Shown here in pieces: positions 23,954 to 36,900 of a stretch of DNA of 64,000 nt. Origin of the DNA: Allium sativum (Eukaryota; Streptophyta; Magnoliopsida; Asparagales; Amaryllidaceae); the NCBI GenBank assembly GCA_030737875.1, contig CM060915.1, positions 900,721,177 through 900,785,176 of the forward strand, read 5' to 3'. The notes under the pieces are model-generated. The model did not search any database. It had not been told where the DNA came from and was given only the letters and a program-made list of their open reading frames with translations. Every line of letters begins with the position of its first letter. Position 1 is the first letter of the stretch. Made by a program: the position numbers and the translations under genes.

Positions 23954-26900
23954 TGTTGGATCTAGATTAACCCTAGAGGGGGGTGAATAGGGTTTATCAC
24001 AGTTTTTGACTGAATTAAAATTCTAACGAGATATATAGTAATAATCAGATCACAGAATATAGAGGAAACAGAAATGCAGGAAATAAATCACACACAAATA
24101 TACCCAGCTTCGGCAAAACCCTGCCTACTGCTGCATTTCTAAGGTTTCTACTAGGTGATAGAACAGATCCCGCATACAAGACCATGTACACTCGCAAACC
24201 CTGCTCCTATTCTAACCCTACGCTCAAATCCCTAGACTGATCGATATCTCCTCAATCAGATTTCCCCGAATTACAACTCCGTAATCCGTAACCCAGATTT
24301 TACAGACTCTGAAACTGACAGTCAACACCCTGACTGATTTACTAGTGTTTTTTTTTGTTACAGACCTAGAAACTGTTTCAGAAGTTTACAGAAAGAAATA
24401 CAAGAAATAATACAAATAAAAATAAAAATAAAAACAACTAGAAACCCTAGGATTTAAAAAGAGGGGTCATCCCCTTTTTAGCTCTTAAGCAAAAATGGTC
24501 TTAGTCCAAAACCAAATGACCGGCCCCCCTTTCATATTTGATCAACCCGATCTCCCTTTTGCTCTGAAGAAAAAATATGGCGGCTAGGGTTTTAATGTTT
24601 GCCCCAAATTCAATCGCGATGGCTTCAGGTTGATGTAATCTGGTTCTCTAATGCCCGATCCCTTTTCTCTTTTGATCTGGAAAAGTATGGCGGCCTAGGG
24701 TTTCCACAAATCCCCAAATCGATCGATTAATTGCTTCTGGAATCAATTCTCTGATGGCTTAATAACTTGCGGCTTGCTTCTCTTCGATTTGGGAATTTAC
24801 TCAATCGAAAACAGTGAGTTTTCTGAATTTTTCTGCTTTGAATTCCTTGCGAGTTGTTTTTGGTTTTTTTTTGATGGGTAGCTTTCCAGTGATGAATGGT
24901 TGTGTTTATAGGATTATAAAATCCGATAATTACTCTGATTTCGTTATATGGCTTGATTTGAATTCTGCGTGTTTTCCTCTTTTGATTTTAATCACCTCGG
25001 CATAGAAAACAAAATGAATTTGCTGAACCTAGACTTGATTCTTCCCTTGAATGAATCCATACTTGACTTGATTTCAAATTGTTGCCCTTTTTTTACCTGA
25101 GTACTGAATGATTTTTAGAAGGAAATGATTTGATTTTCTGCAAATTAATTGTCCCACAAAAATGCTTGCCAAATATGTTCTGTCGTGAGTAAAAACTGGA
25201 ATCAATTAAAAGATTTTCCAAAAGTATTTCACTGGTTTCTGAAAATCATTTGCCATATATGCTCCATGACTGAAATCCGAAACTGCTGCCTTGAATTTTT
25301 TGTGTAGTAACAATAATTTGTTGCCGAGAATCCCATCTTTGATTGCCAAAAAAAATTGTGTATTTGGAAATGTTTCGCTCGAGAAGTAATTTCCTGAAAT
25401 ATACCATTTCTAGAAATAATTAAATGCAGAGAAAGATGTTATAATTTTTTTGATTCCTTGCCAAAACATATTCCATATATTGCTACTTTTGAAAAATGTT
25501 TTTGCTGGAAATCATATTTCCAAAAGAATACTTGCCAATACTGGAAAATCTCTCATATTTTTAAACCTTGCCAAAATATAATTTCCAGTTCTGTTTTGTG
25601 TATTGTTCTTGACCCATGCACCAATACGTATGTTCATTTCCATGTTATAAGCTGCTTTGAACTGTGCATTCTTGAGCTCGACCACTTGCTGTTGAGTAAT
25701 GCATGTGTACACACAAACTTGTAAAATGTGAGAACCACTGTGATGCTAAAATCTGCTGCTCCTCCATTTTCATATGCTGATACAGTCTTAAAATACATTT
25801 ATCATTCCTTTGTATTTTGGGTCCATACACACATATGTCATGTTGTTTACTTGCTGTCTTGACCCATTACATATATGCTCTGTCAAGTTTGCACTCTTGA
25901 GCTCGACATGATCATTTTCCTCCTGTTTGCATATGCATATCTGGCTTGACCAGCTTCACCATAGAACCTGTACTCGACTATCTTGGCTATGTAAATGCTG
26001 ATCACTGGTTCCACCCTTGCCTTCCTTGTGCATGCATGAAGGACCAAAAACACTTGTGCTTGTATGTTTCTGGCCATTAGGATCTTGTGTGTTCTTGTTA
26101 AACTTGCTGCACTTGTTTCTTGGTACATTGGACCATGTAGTTAGCTGTACTGTCTTGATCATGCATGCAGCTATGTTCATCTTCATTGCTCCTCGACACC
26201 TTGACTTGACTTGTGCACTACAGCATGCTCACATATTGCTACTCGTCTATGCTGCTTTGTTAACTCAATTGTAAATGATACGATGAACTGCTGTTCCACC
26301 ATGTTGACCATTTCAGATTGTATTTCTTGAAAATGTTGCTGCCTTTTTGAACATGAACAAATACTTGTGTTGACTTTTTGGCTTGGCTTATGGACTTTCT
26401 GGTTTGATTTTTACATTGAGTTGTTTTTCATGAATGCACTGAGTCGAGTTAGTCCATGTGGCTGCTCCTCAGTTGCACACTGATTGGAGAGGCAGTGCAC
26501 ACGTGTATACACGTGTGTACATGCAGCCATCAGACAATATTTTCTGTCCCTGTTCATATACAAACTAGCTAGACACAGATCAGATCAAGTCATGAAAAAT
26601 GATGAGAAACACACCAGAAATCTGAGGCAAAAATAAAATTAAAAATAAAATTTATATTCGCCTATATACAGTTTTGTTTCTATTGCAGTGCACTGTGTGT
26701 GTGTGTTTCATGTGACAGGTAAGAAGATGATGACTGGACTGACTGAGCTGTGAAGACTGGACTGACAGTGCTGTCTGACTAGGAGGCTGGAGAAAGACGA
26801 CTAAAGAAGGAATACAGCATGTGTCATTGTTTAAGCAACAGTGTCAAAAAAAATGTGTATATTGAGTTGTATGTAAATGATCAGTAATGTAGTGAAGAGA

Positions 26901-27269
26901 TTTGTATAAGAATGAGAGAATTGTACAGCAATTTGTAATAAATAAATTTGTTTGAAATAAAATATCATTCTATTGTTGTCAAACAAACTTGTCTAATTTA
27001 TTCAGATTATTTACGAGTACAAATTCCTGTGACGTGTTTAAATAGTGGAGTTATAAACAGTTGTACTGTTTGAAGGTTTGAGATATAATATTATATTTAA
27101 ATAAAATACTGTATGAGTATATGAATGTCTGTACAGTCGTATTCTATTTAAATATAAATATTATATTTTTGTCTGTGATAAATATATGAAACAGTACAAA
27201 CACATTTATAATAAAAATATATTTGGTTGTTATCATCAAACAAAAATCATATAATTGTTATATACAACA
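23954..27269 (-). repeat. 5' LTR of element A
   Basis: 3316 bp, matching 2170-5479 with few differences. The G-box palindrome is preserved at 26498-26517. It is followed by aaaca, the second half of the target duplication. Confidence 0.95.
26498..26517. promoter_or_regulatory. 20-bp G-box palindrome in LTR A (right copy)
   Basis: Identical to 4706-4725. This copy is in the upstream LTR for minus-strand transcription, so it is the one that could act on the element's own promoter. Confidence 0.6.
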
Positions 27270-27274
27270 AAACA
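27270..27274. repeat. Target-site duplication of element A, right copy (aaaca)
   Basis: Exact match to 2165-2169, directly after the LTR end. Confidence 0.95.
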
Positions 27275-27361
27275 GTCAGTGAAAATGGTTATAGAGTTTA
27301 GATTTTAGATGGTAAAATGAATACACTGTATTCATCACAGGTAATGAATACACTGTAATAG

Positions 27362-28824
27362 CCTACTCTAGCTCCGCAGTGGTTGAAAGCATCAGGGTTT
27401 TCTTCTAATTCTGGCATCGATGTTGTTTGATTATGCCTTATTATTTGGTTTACTATAAGTACAGTTGGATTTGCTAAATGATCAGAGATTATAGTCTATT
27501 TGACAGTGTAGGATACTATCACATTAATGCATAAGGTTAATCTGTATACACATCAATCTTCATTTATTCCTGACCATCTCAAGCCATGCTTATAACTCAT
27601 ATGCCTTGCTGAATTCGACCTATTGACTTGTGCGTTGAATTGATGTTTTTGTTTGTTATTAATCTGTCAATGATATCCCGCTATGACAGTTGATTGTTCT
27701 AGATATAGAATCGACGCCTTTAACTGGTATTGTATGCTGATAACCAAAGGTGTAAGTGCATAAGAGCAAGTGTATGTGATTCTTCTGCTATGACAGTTGA
27801 TAGTTCTAGATATATACTTGATGCCTTTAAACGTTATTCTCTGCTGATAACCCAAGGTGTAACCATATAAGAGCAATTTTGTCATTTAGGAGTGTTTGCT
27901 TGTGGTAAAAAATATAGCATACACTTGAAGGTTTTCTCCATTTTTTTTAAATCATCCATGGTTTAAATAAGCTAAACTTTTATTTGATCCTTTAAGTGCT
28001 TATGAATGAGTTGTTAATCCTTGTAGTGCATAGTGGTGGCTTTTTACCATCCTTTGTCACAAACAATTGTAAAAATAGTTATTTCAACTTGTTCCTATCT
28101 CTTACCAAGCTTCAAATAGTGTTACTGATTAAGTTTATATTGGCTCAGATGAACATAATACTGGAAACTCAAGAAATAGGCTACCGCTAAGTGTTTGTGA
28201 TAATGGTACTCGCCGTGCATCTTTTCCATCCATTTCTTTCCTTAAGAGTGTAAGTAATAGCACTACTGGACAAGACAGCGCTAACTATTCAAATTCCCTA
28301 GTTTATAGTAATTTTGATAGGAAACGTGATAGAGATAGAGATAGGAATAAAGATAGATGGGAAAAAGATAGTTTGGCAAACGATGGCTACACTGATAGAA
28401 GGTCTAGTGTCTTGAGTTGTCCTGGGCGGATCAAGTTATTGCCCAAAAGATTAGGGAGTCCGAACAACACAAACTAATCTCCACGGACTTCAAGCGGTTA
28501 TAGTAAACTTTCTTTTGAGAAGGAGTTTCCAATTCTTGGAGTTGAAGTGAAACAAAGAGGATCAGAAATTGCATGGGTTTCTTCTCCAGGCATTAGTGCC
28601 GCTCTTAGTAGTCTACGTTTAAGCAGTTCATCTCTAATTGGCAGTGATGTTTGGACTTCAGTTTTGGCATAAGTGCCCGCTGTAAGCACAGGCAAATGCA
28701 TGTCTGTGTCTCCCTCTTTGCAAACAGCTACACATATCTCATGTCTTCCGCAAATATTTCTACTGGTATGAGCATGGCCAAAACATTGGCGCATGCACCA
28801 GTGAAAGCTCACAGTACATTACAG
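27362..28824 (+). pseudogene. Decayed fragment of a plant gene of unknown function (first exon and one long exon)
   Basis: A short segment (27362-27422) reads PTLAPQWLKASGFSSNSGID. The two codons before it are TAA and TAG where a start region would be expected, and the base after it is TT rather than a GT donor. After an intron-like 700 bases, an exon starting at 28149 after a CAG acceptor reads on in phase: NSRNRLPLSV, an Arg/Asp-rich DRDRDRNKDRWEKD region, FEKEFPILG, SSPGISAALSSL, GSDVWTSVLA. It contains TAA at 28475 and 28670, then shifts frame; SMAKTLAHAPVKA leads to a GTAATG donor at 28825. From memory these motifs resemble an uncharacterised plant protein family with a PTLVPQWLK-type N-terminus and Arg-rich middle. 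The 3' exons are absent. Two stops, a frameshift and a lost donor make it a pseudogene. Confidence 0.75.
27678..27882. repeat. About 107-bp imperfect tandem duplication in pseudogene intron
   Basis: The block beginning cgctatgacagttgattgtt at 27679 recurs from about 27786 (tgctatgacagttgatagtt), with parallel gctgataacc and aggtgtaa words in both. It lies between the two exon remnants. Confidence 0.75.
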
Positions 28825-31137
28825 GTAATGAAGCACAATAGTATCGTCTTTTTTCCTGTCTTCTTTTCCTGTAGTAGCCTCATTGTCTTCCCAAAGCCTG
28901 ATTTGTTTCAATTTGTTAACTGTGCTAAACCTTTGAGTGGGTGCCTCATTGACTATGTTTAAGTTTAATCTTGAAATACAATCATTCAGAATGTAAACAG
29001 CAACCATCTAACGAATACACTGCAGTATCCTGTATTATCATTTGAAATGCTTAAATATGTATTCCAAATTTTATCAAGTGAAGTTGCAGCCTGCCATGTA
29101 AGAACCCTGTTACAGTCTTATATGCATAATAACATTTGTTACATATCTAAATTCTATATATTCCCATAAGTCCAAATCTCTCTGTTATTATGTGTTCTGA
29201 CAGGGAAATCAATTTAAAACATGTAGATACAACACATGGAAAATTGCCATCTTAACACGTCAAAAATTGCCCACTAGCCTTGGAGTTCAATCGATGTGCA
29301 GGGTATATGTAGATCAATATGTACTGACTACAAATTTGCTTTAGTTTCACCTCAAAGTCAAATAGTTCAATTTATGTGATGACATCAATGTACATTCATG
29401 ATTCATTACATTGAATTTTAGCCAAGTAGAAATATATACCAGATTAAGAGTAAACTTAATTACTAGGTAATTAATTGGGGGCATTTATAGTATTAATGAA
29501 GAATAAAACTTAATTTTTAATAAATGTAACAGTCATAGTATAATTTAAGAAGAAAGCTTACTCGTACCGAAGAACCAACTGCAGCTAGTATTTAATGTCG
29601 ACCTTTAGAAGGATTATTGAAGTGTATAATAATAATAATAATATAAAAGGCAGAGAATACATCTGGCCAGATTTTCATATAAGCATGTAGCAGGGAACAT
29701 ATAAGAGATAACATGCATGTGCATGCCTGATTCACTGCTTTAGGTTAATGGTAGTGTCTTAGTACACATTCTTACATGCAACACTGATCCAGTTATCAAT
29801 CACATTAAGTTCCTTAATTTTCAGATGAGATAGCCGAGGAGTTTTGCCAGCGAAGAGATGAAAATTGGTACGTCTATTTCTGGGATAATTTTTCTATCAT
29901 ATTTGTGTGTTTGCATCATAATTATGTCTTTCCTACAAATAATTATTCTTTTTTTAGCCCAAATGATTTGTTCCACGAAATATATCAATTTTCCAGTGGA
30001 GATTAAACCAAGCTATAATTGGAAGAGATGACAATGATTATGATTTATATCTATTTTCATATGTCTGCTTATTATTTGAAATATTGTTACCAAAAGAACT
30101 GAAAAATACTCCCCATATTAAAATGATGAAGTGTCATGTGAGGATTTGATTCCACGTGTCATATCCATTTGATGTTTCCACTAGTTTTAGTTGAGAAAAG
30201 AAACAAGCAGCTCTTGCATCTTTCACATGTAAAGTGTTTTGAATTTGGTGATAGCCGAAAGTTAATTTAGTTGAGTTGTTTTATTTTATTTCAGTCTGAT
30301 TTATAATAAACTTAGTTGTAAAAACATGGAGATTTCTGTATCCGTTTAGATCATATTTGCTTAAAATTTCTCTATGGATAGAGTGATCTTATGGTAGTTT
30401 ATATTTCCTTAACAACTTGCTCAGAACATATATTCTACTGATTTTTAAAGAAATCTCTTTAAGAATATCATATTAAGTTGCATATAATTATTTTTAAGTG
30501 CAATTATTTTTAAGTGTTACTAGACAATATACTGAAAGAAATCTCTTTAAAACTACAAACCATATCATGCAATAATTGTATAAAATGTTGAGTGGGTGCC
30601 TTATTGACTATGTTTGAGTGAATATTAAGCGGTGTTATTTATATTTTTGGACTTTATATTAGTTTCAGTTTGACTACGTTTAGGTTTATTTTAGTTATTT
30701 GATGCAGATTTTGCGTTTAACCATTGAGTAGGTGCCTCATTGACATATTACTATTCATATGGTGTAGATTTTATTTAGGGAGGTTATGATAGCGCCATAG
30801 ACAGGATAGCTCAAAAAGAAAAGAAACAATAATGTATGAGATATATGAACAATTAATATTGTAATATACTCTAGTATTATTTTGGCTACTGCTATTGAAC
30901 TTTAGAATGCACGGTAATATTATTTTTGTTACTGCAAATTATTGGAAGTATTAAGTTTGTAATGTATTGTTGAACTTTAAAAGTTTGTTGTCAAATTTGG
31001 TCTTTATGTTGAATCTATTGGTAATTTTCAGTTTGTTGATACTTCTTTGTAGTATTGTGTTAAACCTATAAATGTTTGTATTGAATAGGAAGTATCGAAG
31101 AAGAGAGATGCAGTTTTTTTTTTTTAAATAAAATCAA
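28825..31137. other. Non-coding flank after the pseudogene
   Basis: AT-rich. A 20-base word, gagtgggtgcctcattgact or close variants, occurs near 28935, 30592 and 30726, suggesting an old dispersed or duplicated repeat. One exon-like segment is at 29825-29867. I see no intact gene. Confidence 0.6.
29825..29867 (+). other. Isolated exon-like segment
   Basis: Preceded by a T-rich tract ending TTTTCAG and followed by GTACGT. The 43 bases read open as DEIAEEFCQRRDENW in one frame. It is downstream of the pseudogene and could be one of its missing exons or a chance match; I cannot assign it. Confidence 0.3.
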
Positions 31138-31275
31138 TTAGCAACGGCTAAAAGGCGTTGCTTAAATAAAAAACAGCAACGGTTTTAGCCGTTGCAAAAA
31201 TAAAAACTGCAACGGATTTTGGCCGTTGCAAAATTCAACTTTTGCAACGGCTCTAGGCCGTTGCAAAATATTTGC
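31138..31275. repeat. Orphan CACTA-like subterminal repeat array
   Basis: Eight alternating words gcaacgg and ccgttgc are packed in about 135 bases, mostly paired as short inverted repeats. This arrangement is typical of CACTA subterminal regions, but the word differs from the acaacggtg/caccgttgt of the nearby element. No CACTA terminus is visible, so it is probably the stump of another element cut by element C's insertion. Confidence 0.55.
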
Positions 31276-32280
31276 CACTCCTTAGATGTTTGTGGTATAA
31301 TTGAGTTGATGTTGGATCGATTAGAATGTTTGTGGATTAATCTAGTTGATGTTGGATCTATTCAAATTCACATACAAGTCATTTGGTTCATATCTACACC
31401 TATATGTTTAGGTGATTATGACAAGTTGTATGTTGTACAATAGAATCTCTATGCCTAAATGATTAAGTTCATATACATGCTCATATGTTTATGCAAAAGT
31501 TGCAAAGTTCATAATTGGATCCATGCCAAGATCCATTTTAATACAAGTTTCATGTTATAGTAGTAAACATGATTGGATCTAGTTCACACATGCGATGAAA
31601 TTATACAAGCTTTATGGACATGTTATATTCTTGTCATATGCTAGTGATGCTCGATGTTATGCCTAGATCTAAACATGTTTAGGCTTGTGTTGTCTAAATC
31701 ATATGCTAATTCATGTGACACCTGTTTAGTTAGATTCCCCTTTTTAATGCAAGTTAACATGACAAGTTGAAACCCATGATTCAGTCTATGTTGCAGATTC
31801 ACATATATGCATGTTGACTATTTTGCGAGTTCACATATATGCATGTTGACTGTTTTGCAAGTTCACACTTATGATGTTCATATTGACTATGTCGATAATG
31901 CCAAGTTTACACCTATGTCATGTTTATGTTAATGAATGCCAATTTTTTGTACGCTAAATTAGGATAAGTTTTTGGCCTAATATTATATGATAAAAACCAT
32001 ACGAACGAAAATTAGGCTAAGATTGTTAGCCTAATATTTAGACGGGGTAACGGTGGGATAAATTGGTAATTATAGGAAAATTGACATAAATTGGTGAAAA
32101 TATATGAAATTGGCTTGTTTGTCACATGCCAAAATTGGTGGCACTTGAATGGTATAAATTATTATACCAAAAATGTTAAAAAGTGGGCCATAACATTTAA
32201 TTGTTAGCAAATTTACATATAACAAGTAATAAAGACAAATATGTAAATTTAGAAAATACGAGTATGCTTAACACGAGGTT

Positions 32281-32500
32281 GGATTGAGTTGTGATGTGAA
32301 CCTGCCCGGACCCGACCGGCTGTCCAGTAGTCACAACAATACCTATCCAATGTGGGTGGTTAAGCATTGAACCCAATAAGGACCCAATGTTAGACTGAGT
32401 TACGGTGTAAACCTTCCCGGAACCGACCGGCACATCCAGTAACCATAACAATACCTGTCTAATGTCAGTGGTCGGTGCTTTAAAAAGCTAAGGACAGACA
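32281..32500. repeat. 111-bp imperfect tandem duplication in LTR C
   Basis: The unit starting ggattgagttgtgatgtgaa at 32281 repeats as agactgagttacggtgtaaa at 32392. Each contains a cccgga(a)ccgaccggc core and a cacaacaatacct or cataacaatacct word. Confidence 0.8.
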
Positions 32501-33204
32501 AGTCAGGATGGTAGGGTTAAGTTAACTAAAACACTTAACCAATTCAACATGTTAATTAAACTAATGGGTGGGGTTAGGTAAATACAGACACTTAACCACT
32601 TAACATGTTTGACTAGAAAACCCTAGTAATGGGGACCCATTTCAGCAGAAACCCAATTAGGTATCATGGTACCCTGAAACTAGGCAGGGTGGGGCACGAT
32701 AACCAGGCTGATTGTAAGCGGTCAAAAGCGACGGCGGTGGGTGCAACAGTGTGGGTTCTAACGGAGTGCGGGCGTGCACACACTTCGGAGAAGACAAAAA
32801 AGGCACTGGGGGCACCAGTAGTATACCCTATGCATTCTAGGATTGTGTCGGATCGCCACAATGGGACTTGATACACCCCATGGTGGGACCAGCATAGGTG
32901 TCTACAATCTTTGGTGGTCGTATGACACATATGATTATGCGAGTAGGAGCTGATCTTTAGAAAGGGGATCACTTCACCCCGATCATGGGGTGCCAGTTGA
33001 GACAATGCATGTAGGTGCAGAGATTTAGTGTAGGGTGTGATAGTATATTCGATTCACAACTGTTTTACCTTAGTTTATGATACTTTCCTATTTCCAGTTT
33101 ATACCTATCATGTCTTTTTTCTTATTCTCATACTGAAGAGTCACTAGATTTACTAGGCTTTGTGTCCGACCCTATTTTCTTTCGTCTTCTTTTCTTCCGT
33201 TTCC

Positions 33205-33207
33205 CCC
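33205..33207. repeat. CACTA target-site duplication, left copy (ccc)
   Basis: ccc precedes CACTACAAC at 33208 and follows GTTGTAGTG at 48902 (48903-48905). CACTA elements make 3-bp duplications. The left side is within a C6 run, so the exact register has some play. Confidence 0.85.
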
Positions 33208-33660
33208 CACTACAACAAATTCACCCTATAACAACGGTGCAACACCGTTGTAATATCATTTTACAACGGTGCCCCCACCGTCGTGTATGCAGACGTGGTA
33301 ATATATTATTTTTTATTACAACTTTTCTGCACCGTTGCAGCACCGTTGTAATAGGATTATTTAACAACAGTTATCAACCGTTGTAATAATTTTTTTTACA
33401 AGTTGTCGTATATACTATAGTACAGTTAGAGTATACGTATAACAACTTTTATCACCGTTGTAATAAACTATATTACAACTTTTATCCCCGTTGTTGTAGA
33501 TTTTGTAATAATGTTGTGTTCATTTATATAACAACATGTCTGCACCGTTGTAATTTCATTGATATTACAACATTTTTCCACCGTTGTGAATTGATTTATA
33601 TTACAACATTTTCACACCGTTGTAACATGACTTATTACAACTTTTTTTTCTGTTGTAATT
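33208..33660. repeat. Left terminal inverted repeat and subterminal repeats of CACTA element
   Basis: After the terminal CACTACAACAAATTCACC, about a dozen copies of acaacggtg or its complement caccgttgt alternate to about 33660, often as ttacaac(n)caccgttgtaa pairs. In En/Spm, TNPA binds such subterminal repeats to bring the two ends together, so these are the likely binding sites of the TNPA-like protein encoded here. Confidence 0.9.
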
Positions 33661-33966
33661 TGCATGGACCTGACTAGTAAAACAAATTCATATATATTAC
33701 TGATAATATGATTCACATTTCAATGCAACAAATATTAGTACACAGAATCATTTATATATATTACTTAACATAATATTCGATCAACATAACACGCAAGTAC
33801 GTAGTACATCACCAACTTAACCGTGTCACCAAAAACATAACCCAATATATACATAACATAACCGTGTCACCAAAAACATAACCGTTTCATAATACATGCA
33901 TGATTTAACCCAATATGTACATAAGAAAGATGGAATGTCTACGAAAGCATACCCTACGAAAGCACT
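33661..33966. other. Spacer between CACTA left end and TNPA-like stop codon
   Basis: About 300 bases, AT-rich, with a repeated aaccgtgtcaccaaaaacataacc word (about 33819 and 33860). It would contain the 3' UTR of the minus-strand transcripts; no gene is seen. Confidence 0.6.
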
Positions 33967-36900
33967 CTAGCTGAAGGCAACGTAATTTTTATTCCAGGCC
34001 ACAGTTGATCCAACAGCTTCTCCAATAGTAGTCATTGCGGAATTCGGCTTCCACAAGAATGCTTCTGGATCCACCGCCACGTCAATCCAAACTTTCCAGC
34101 CTTGCGATCCAAGTTTTTTAAAGTGCACCAAAGCTTCTGGATCAGTGGATGCCACTCTTCCTTCCGCAACAACTTGTTTTTCCCAATTCAATATCTTACA
34201 CTTTCTGCCCTCATTTCCATCAGCTTGCACTGCTGTTTTTCTGGCCGGATTTTTCTGCTTAGACTGTTTTTCTGTTTTGCTGCCGTCAGTTTCAGATGGA
34301 TGCTTTTCATTTTCAGCTGATTGCTTTCCATTTTCAGGTGCCTGCTTTCCATTTTCAGGTGCATGCTTTCCATTTTGTTTAGACAGTTGAACTGCCAAGG
34401 TATTGCTTCCACGGTGTGACTGCAAACAAAAAAAATCTAGAAAATCTGAACTGGAAACTAAAAACAGAAAGTGAGGCAAATAAATACATGGAACTAAATA
34501 CAAAAGACAGTAAGCACTTATGTATAATCCAAGGCTTATGCATCATAGACAGTAAGCACTTATGTATAATCAAAGGCTTATGTATAATCAAAGACAAGAC
34601 ACACGACTAAGTTTAAGTTAATTTGATGGCTGTTGAGTGGAGCAGTTTCAGTTACTGCCAGTTGTATTGTGAGAACAATGCAATAGATTTAACGACAGAA
34701 CAACACCACCAGAAGCGTCTTTCTAAGCTGGGAACAAAGAGTGGATGAGTTGAATCTATGAAATTTATGTGTAATGGATTGTTATCTTTATTTATTTTAC
34801 AAATAATTTCCTTATTTTTGTTTAATCTACGAATGTAATTATAAAACCTGAGAATGGTAAAGATAGTGAACACAATAGAAAAACACAGTAATACATCTGC
34901 AAACTCTTTCTTTTTAAACCCTTAGTGATTGAATATAGTATGATGCAGGCGCGCGCGCGCGCACACACACACACACACATATATATGCATATATGTTTGT
35001 GAATATGTATGTGTAACTAATTGTTCTTCATGTCAAAAACTGGACGAAATATGAAAGCAGTGGATCTTTTGTGAATAAACTCTGTGCAAACTCTCTGAAT
35101 TTAATCTAGTATGGGTATAGATATGAGTACTTTGATAGATTATTAGTTGACTACACTTATATATGACTGGAAGTGATTAACTATGTGAAGTAAGATCTAG
35201 AAATGAGAAATTTCCTTTACTGTTGTATGAATACAATAATAATAAAAGATGAACACCTCACTTTCAAAAATAAAGTACCCCAATTTTAGCATGTTTTAGA
35301 TAACAGTATAAACACAAAGGTTATTCCAAATTGAATTTAGTTTACGTTAAAAAGTTCTTCAGCTTCTAATGCGCGGTAATTTAGTTTAACAGTACCCAAC
35401 CCCCCTCCATTTACTGTCCTTAAAATCACCCTAAAATTTCACAGTTCGGTAAAAGCATTTCAATGAAATGTTACATCTTTTTATCAATTATACCAATAAA
35501 AAAGGGTACCTGAGGCGTATTAGGATCAGGATTTGCTGGATTTCCCGCATTAGCTTGCTTTTCTTTTAGATCCTGTAAAGATTGCATATACATAGGTCAT
35601 ATAAAATTAGCACAAAATATGATTTTGGTCATATAAAACTAGCCCAATTGGGAAGCCGTAAATTTGAAACACATTATGAAAAAAAAAAAGGCATTTTGCT
35701 TTGCTCTTTTTTTAATTTTTTTTTTCAATTGTAGAGACATAATGGGTTATGTCCAAGAACAAACATTGTACAAACGGCCATGTCTTATTTCTTTAACCTG
35801 GGAGATTAAGAATTAAAAGAAAAAAGTGTTAAAATGTAACCAGATATCGTGGCAAAGGATCATGAGAATAATCCAAGGCATTCTACCTCTGGTGAAGTTT
35901 TTATTATTGGCTCCATGCTACGGCAGCAAAATGCCACAGCCCATAGGCGATTGCTGGTTCTTTTTAAAATTTTGGAGCCTATGTTTATTGATCAGCAACC
36001 CAGCACCAGCAGATCCCGAAAATCACAAATAGGAGTATTTGTTTAATACAACCATACTATGAAGAATTAAGGTATTAATTTGAAAACTCTCCGAAATAAG
36101 TTAAATAACACAAAGCAAATCGAAGGCAATCAGATTGAAGGCCAATGTAAGAATATATCCACACTGAATTCAGACTCATACCATCTTAGCATCGTCTTGC
36201 AATATAAAAAATTGAAATGATTCTTATTTCAATATAAAAAATCGAAGGCAAACAAAAATAACTTTATTTCATACATAATGCCGGAACTAATAGGAAATAG
36301 CCGACAGATCCCGAATCAAAGAGTAGGAATAAATTGATGAACGTTGAAAAAATTAAATAAACTTCAATTTAATTGATAGAAGAAATCAGTCGGACGTAGC
36401 TGGTTAAAATCTTATTTCCATTTGACAACAAACCAATGAGAATCCGAACGATTCTTCTCTACATAGCACAAATCACGCCAAAAACTAATTAACCAAGCTT
36501 GATGAATAATATAAATTTTGCTTACCATAATACCTAGAATTCTGCAGAGTGTTGAAAAATCGGATCTAAAGGCTTTTAGCCTAAATCCTAATGATAATAA
36601 ACCTTGCGACAAACAGTTGCAATTTAAGATGAAATCTGGAAGCAGATATTTGTTCCAAAAAACAATGCTAAAGGTTTAGAAACAGGACCATAAAGAGAGA
36701 GGAGGAAAATGTTCGAGTAGGCTCTGTAAACTGCTGGATAAATGGATTTCTGAGGAATATATATATACATGGCAGAAACCCCTAGATAAATAGTTTGGGT
36801 TAGAGTGGCACTGGGTCTGGTCACACTGTTTTTTCCGAGTTGTTTTAAAACATTACCCACTACAGATTGGTACCGTTGGCTACGAAAAGAAAATGCAATT

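Larger units (their letters stand above)
2170..27269 (-). mobile_element. Element A: Sirevirus-like Copia LTR retrotransposon, gag only, interrupted by element B
   Basis: Two near-identical 3.3 kb LTRs (2170-5479 and 23954-27269) start TGTTGG and end ACAACA on the plus strand. A primer site matching initiator Met-tRNA lies inside the right LTR and a polypurine tract inside the left LTR, so the element reads on the minus strand. Removing nested element B leaves about 4.5 kb of interior: a damaged gag next to the primer site, then about 3 kb of AT-rich non-coding DNA with several polypurine tracts. No protease, integrase, reverse transcriptase or RNase H motif was seen. Long LTRs, a coiled-coil Gag extension and multiple polypurine tracts are known traits of the Sirevirus (SIRE/Maximus) lineage. 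It is non-autonomous. Confidence 0.93.
31287..33207 (-). repeat. 3' LTR of element C, left part (before CACTA insertion)
   Basis: Together with 48903-50833 this makes one LTR of about 3.85 kb. The left end is proposed at TGTTTGTGG (31287) and is uncertain, because the other LTR lies outside the window. The insertion of the CACTA element at 33207/33208 with a ccc duplication shows the two parts were once joined. Inside are long non-coding stretches, a tandem duplication (32281-32500) and a G-rich part at 32640-32900. Short open frames on both strands, such as 32629-32871 and 32664-33005, have no recognised domain. Confidence 0.6.

Noticed and set aside
2170..27269. Segmental duplication of host DNA to explain the 3.3 kb and 6.4 kb repeat pairs
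   Set aside because: TG/CA ends, primer sites, polypurine tracts and exact 5-bp duplications show they are LTR pairs.
28498..28812. 104-codon minus-strand frame over the pseudogene
   Set aside because: Shadow of the plus-strand exon, whose motifs and splice sites give a better explanation.
33162..33386. 74-codon plus-strand frame spanning the CACTA left end
   Set aside because: Crosses the transposon boundary and consists of subterminal repeats.
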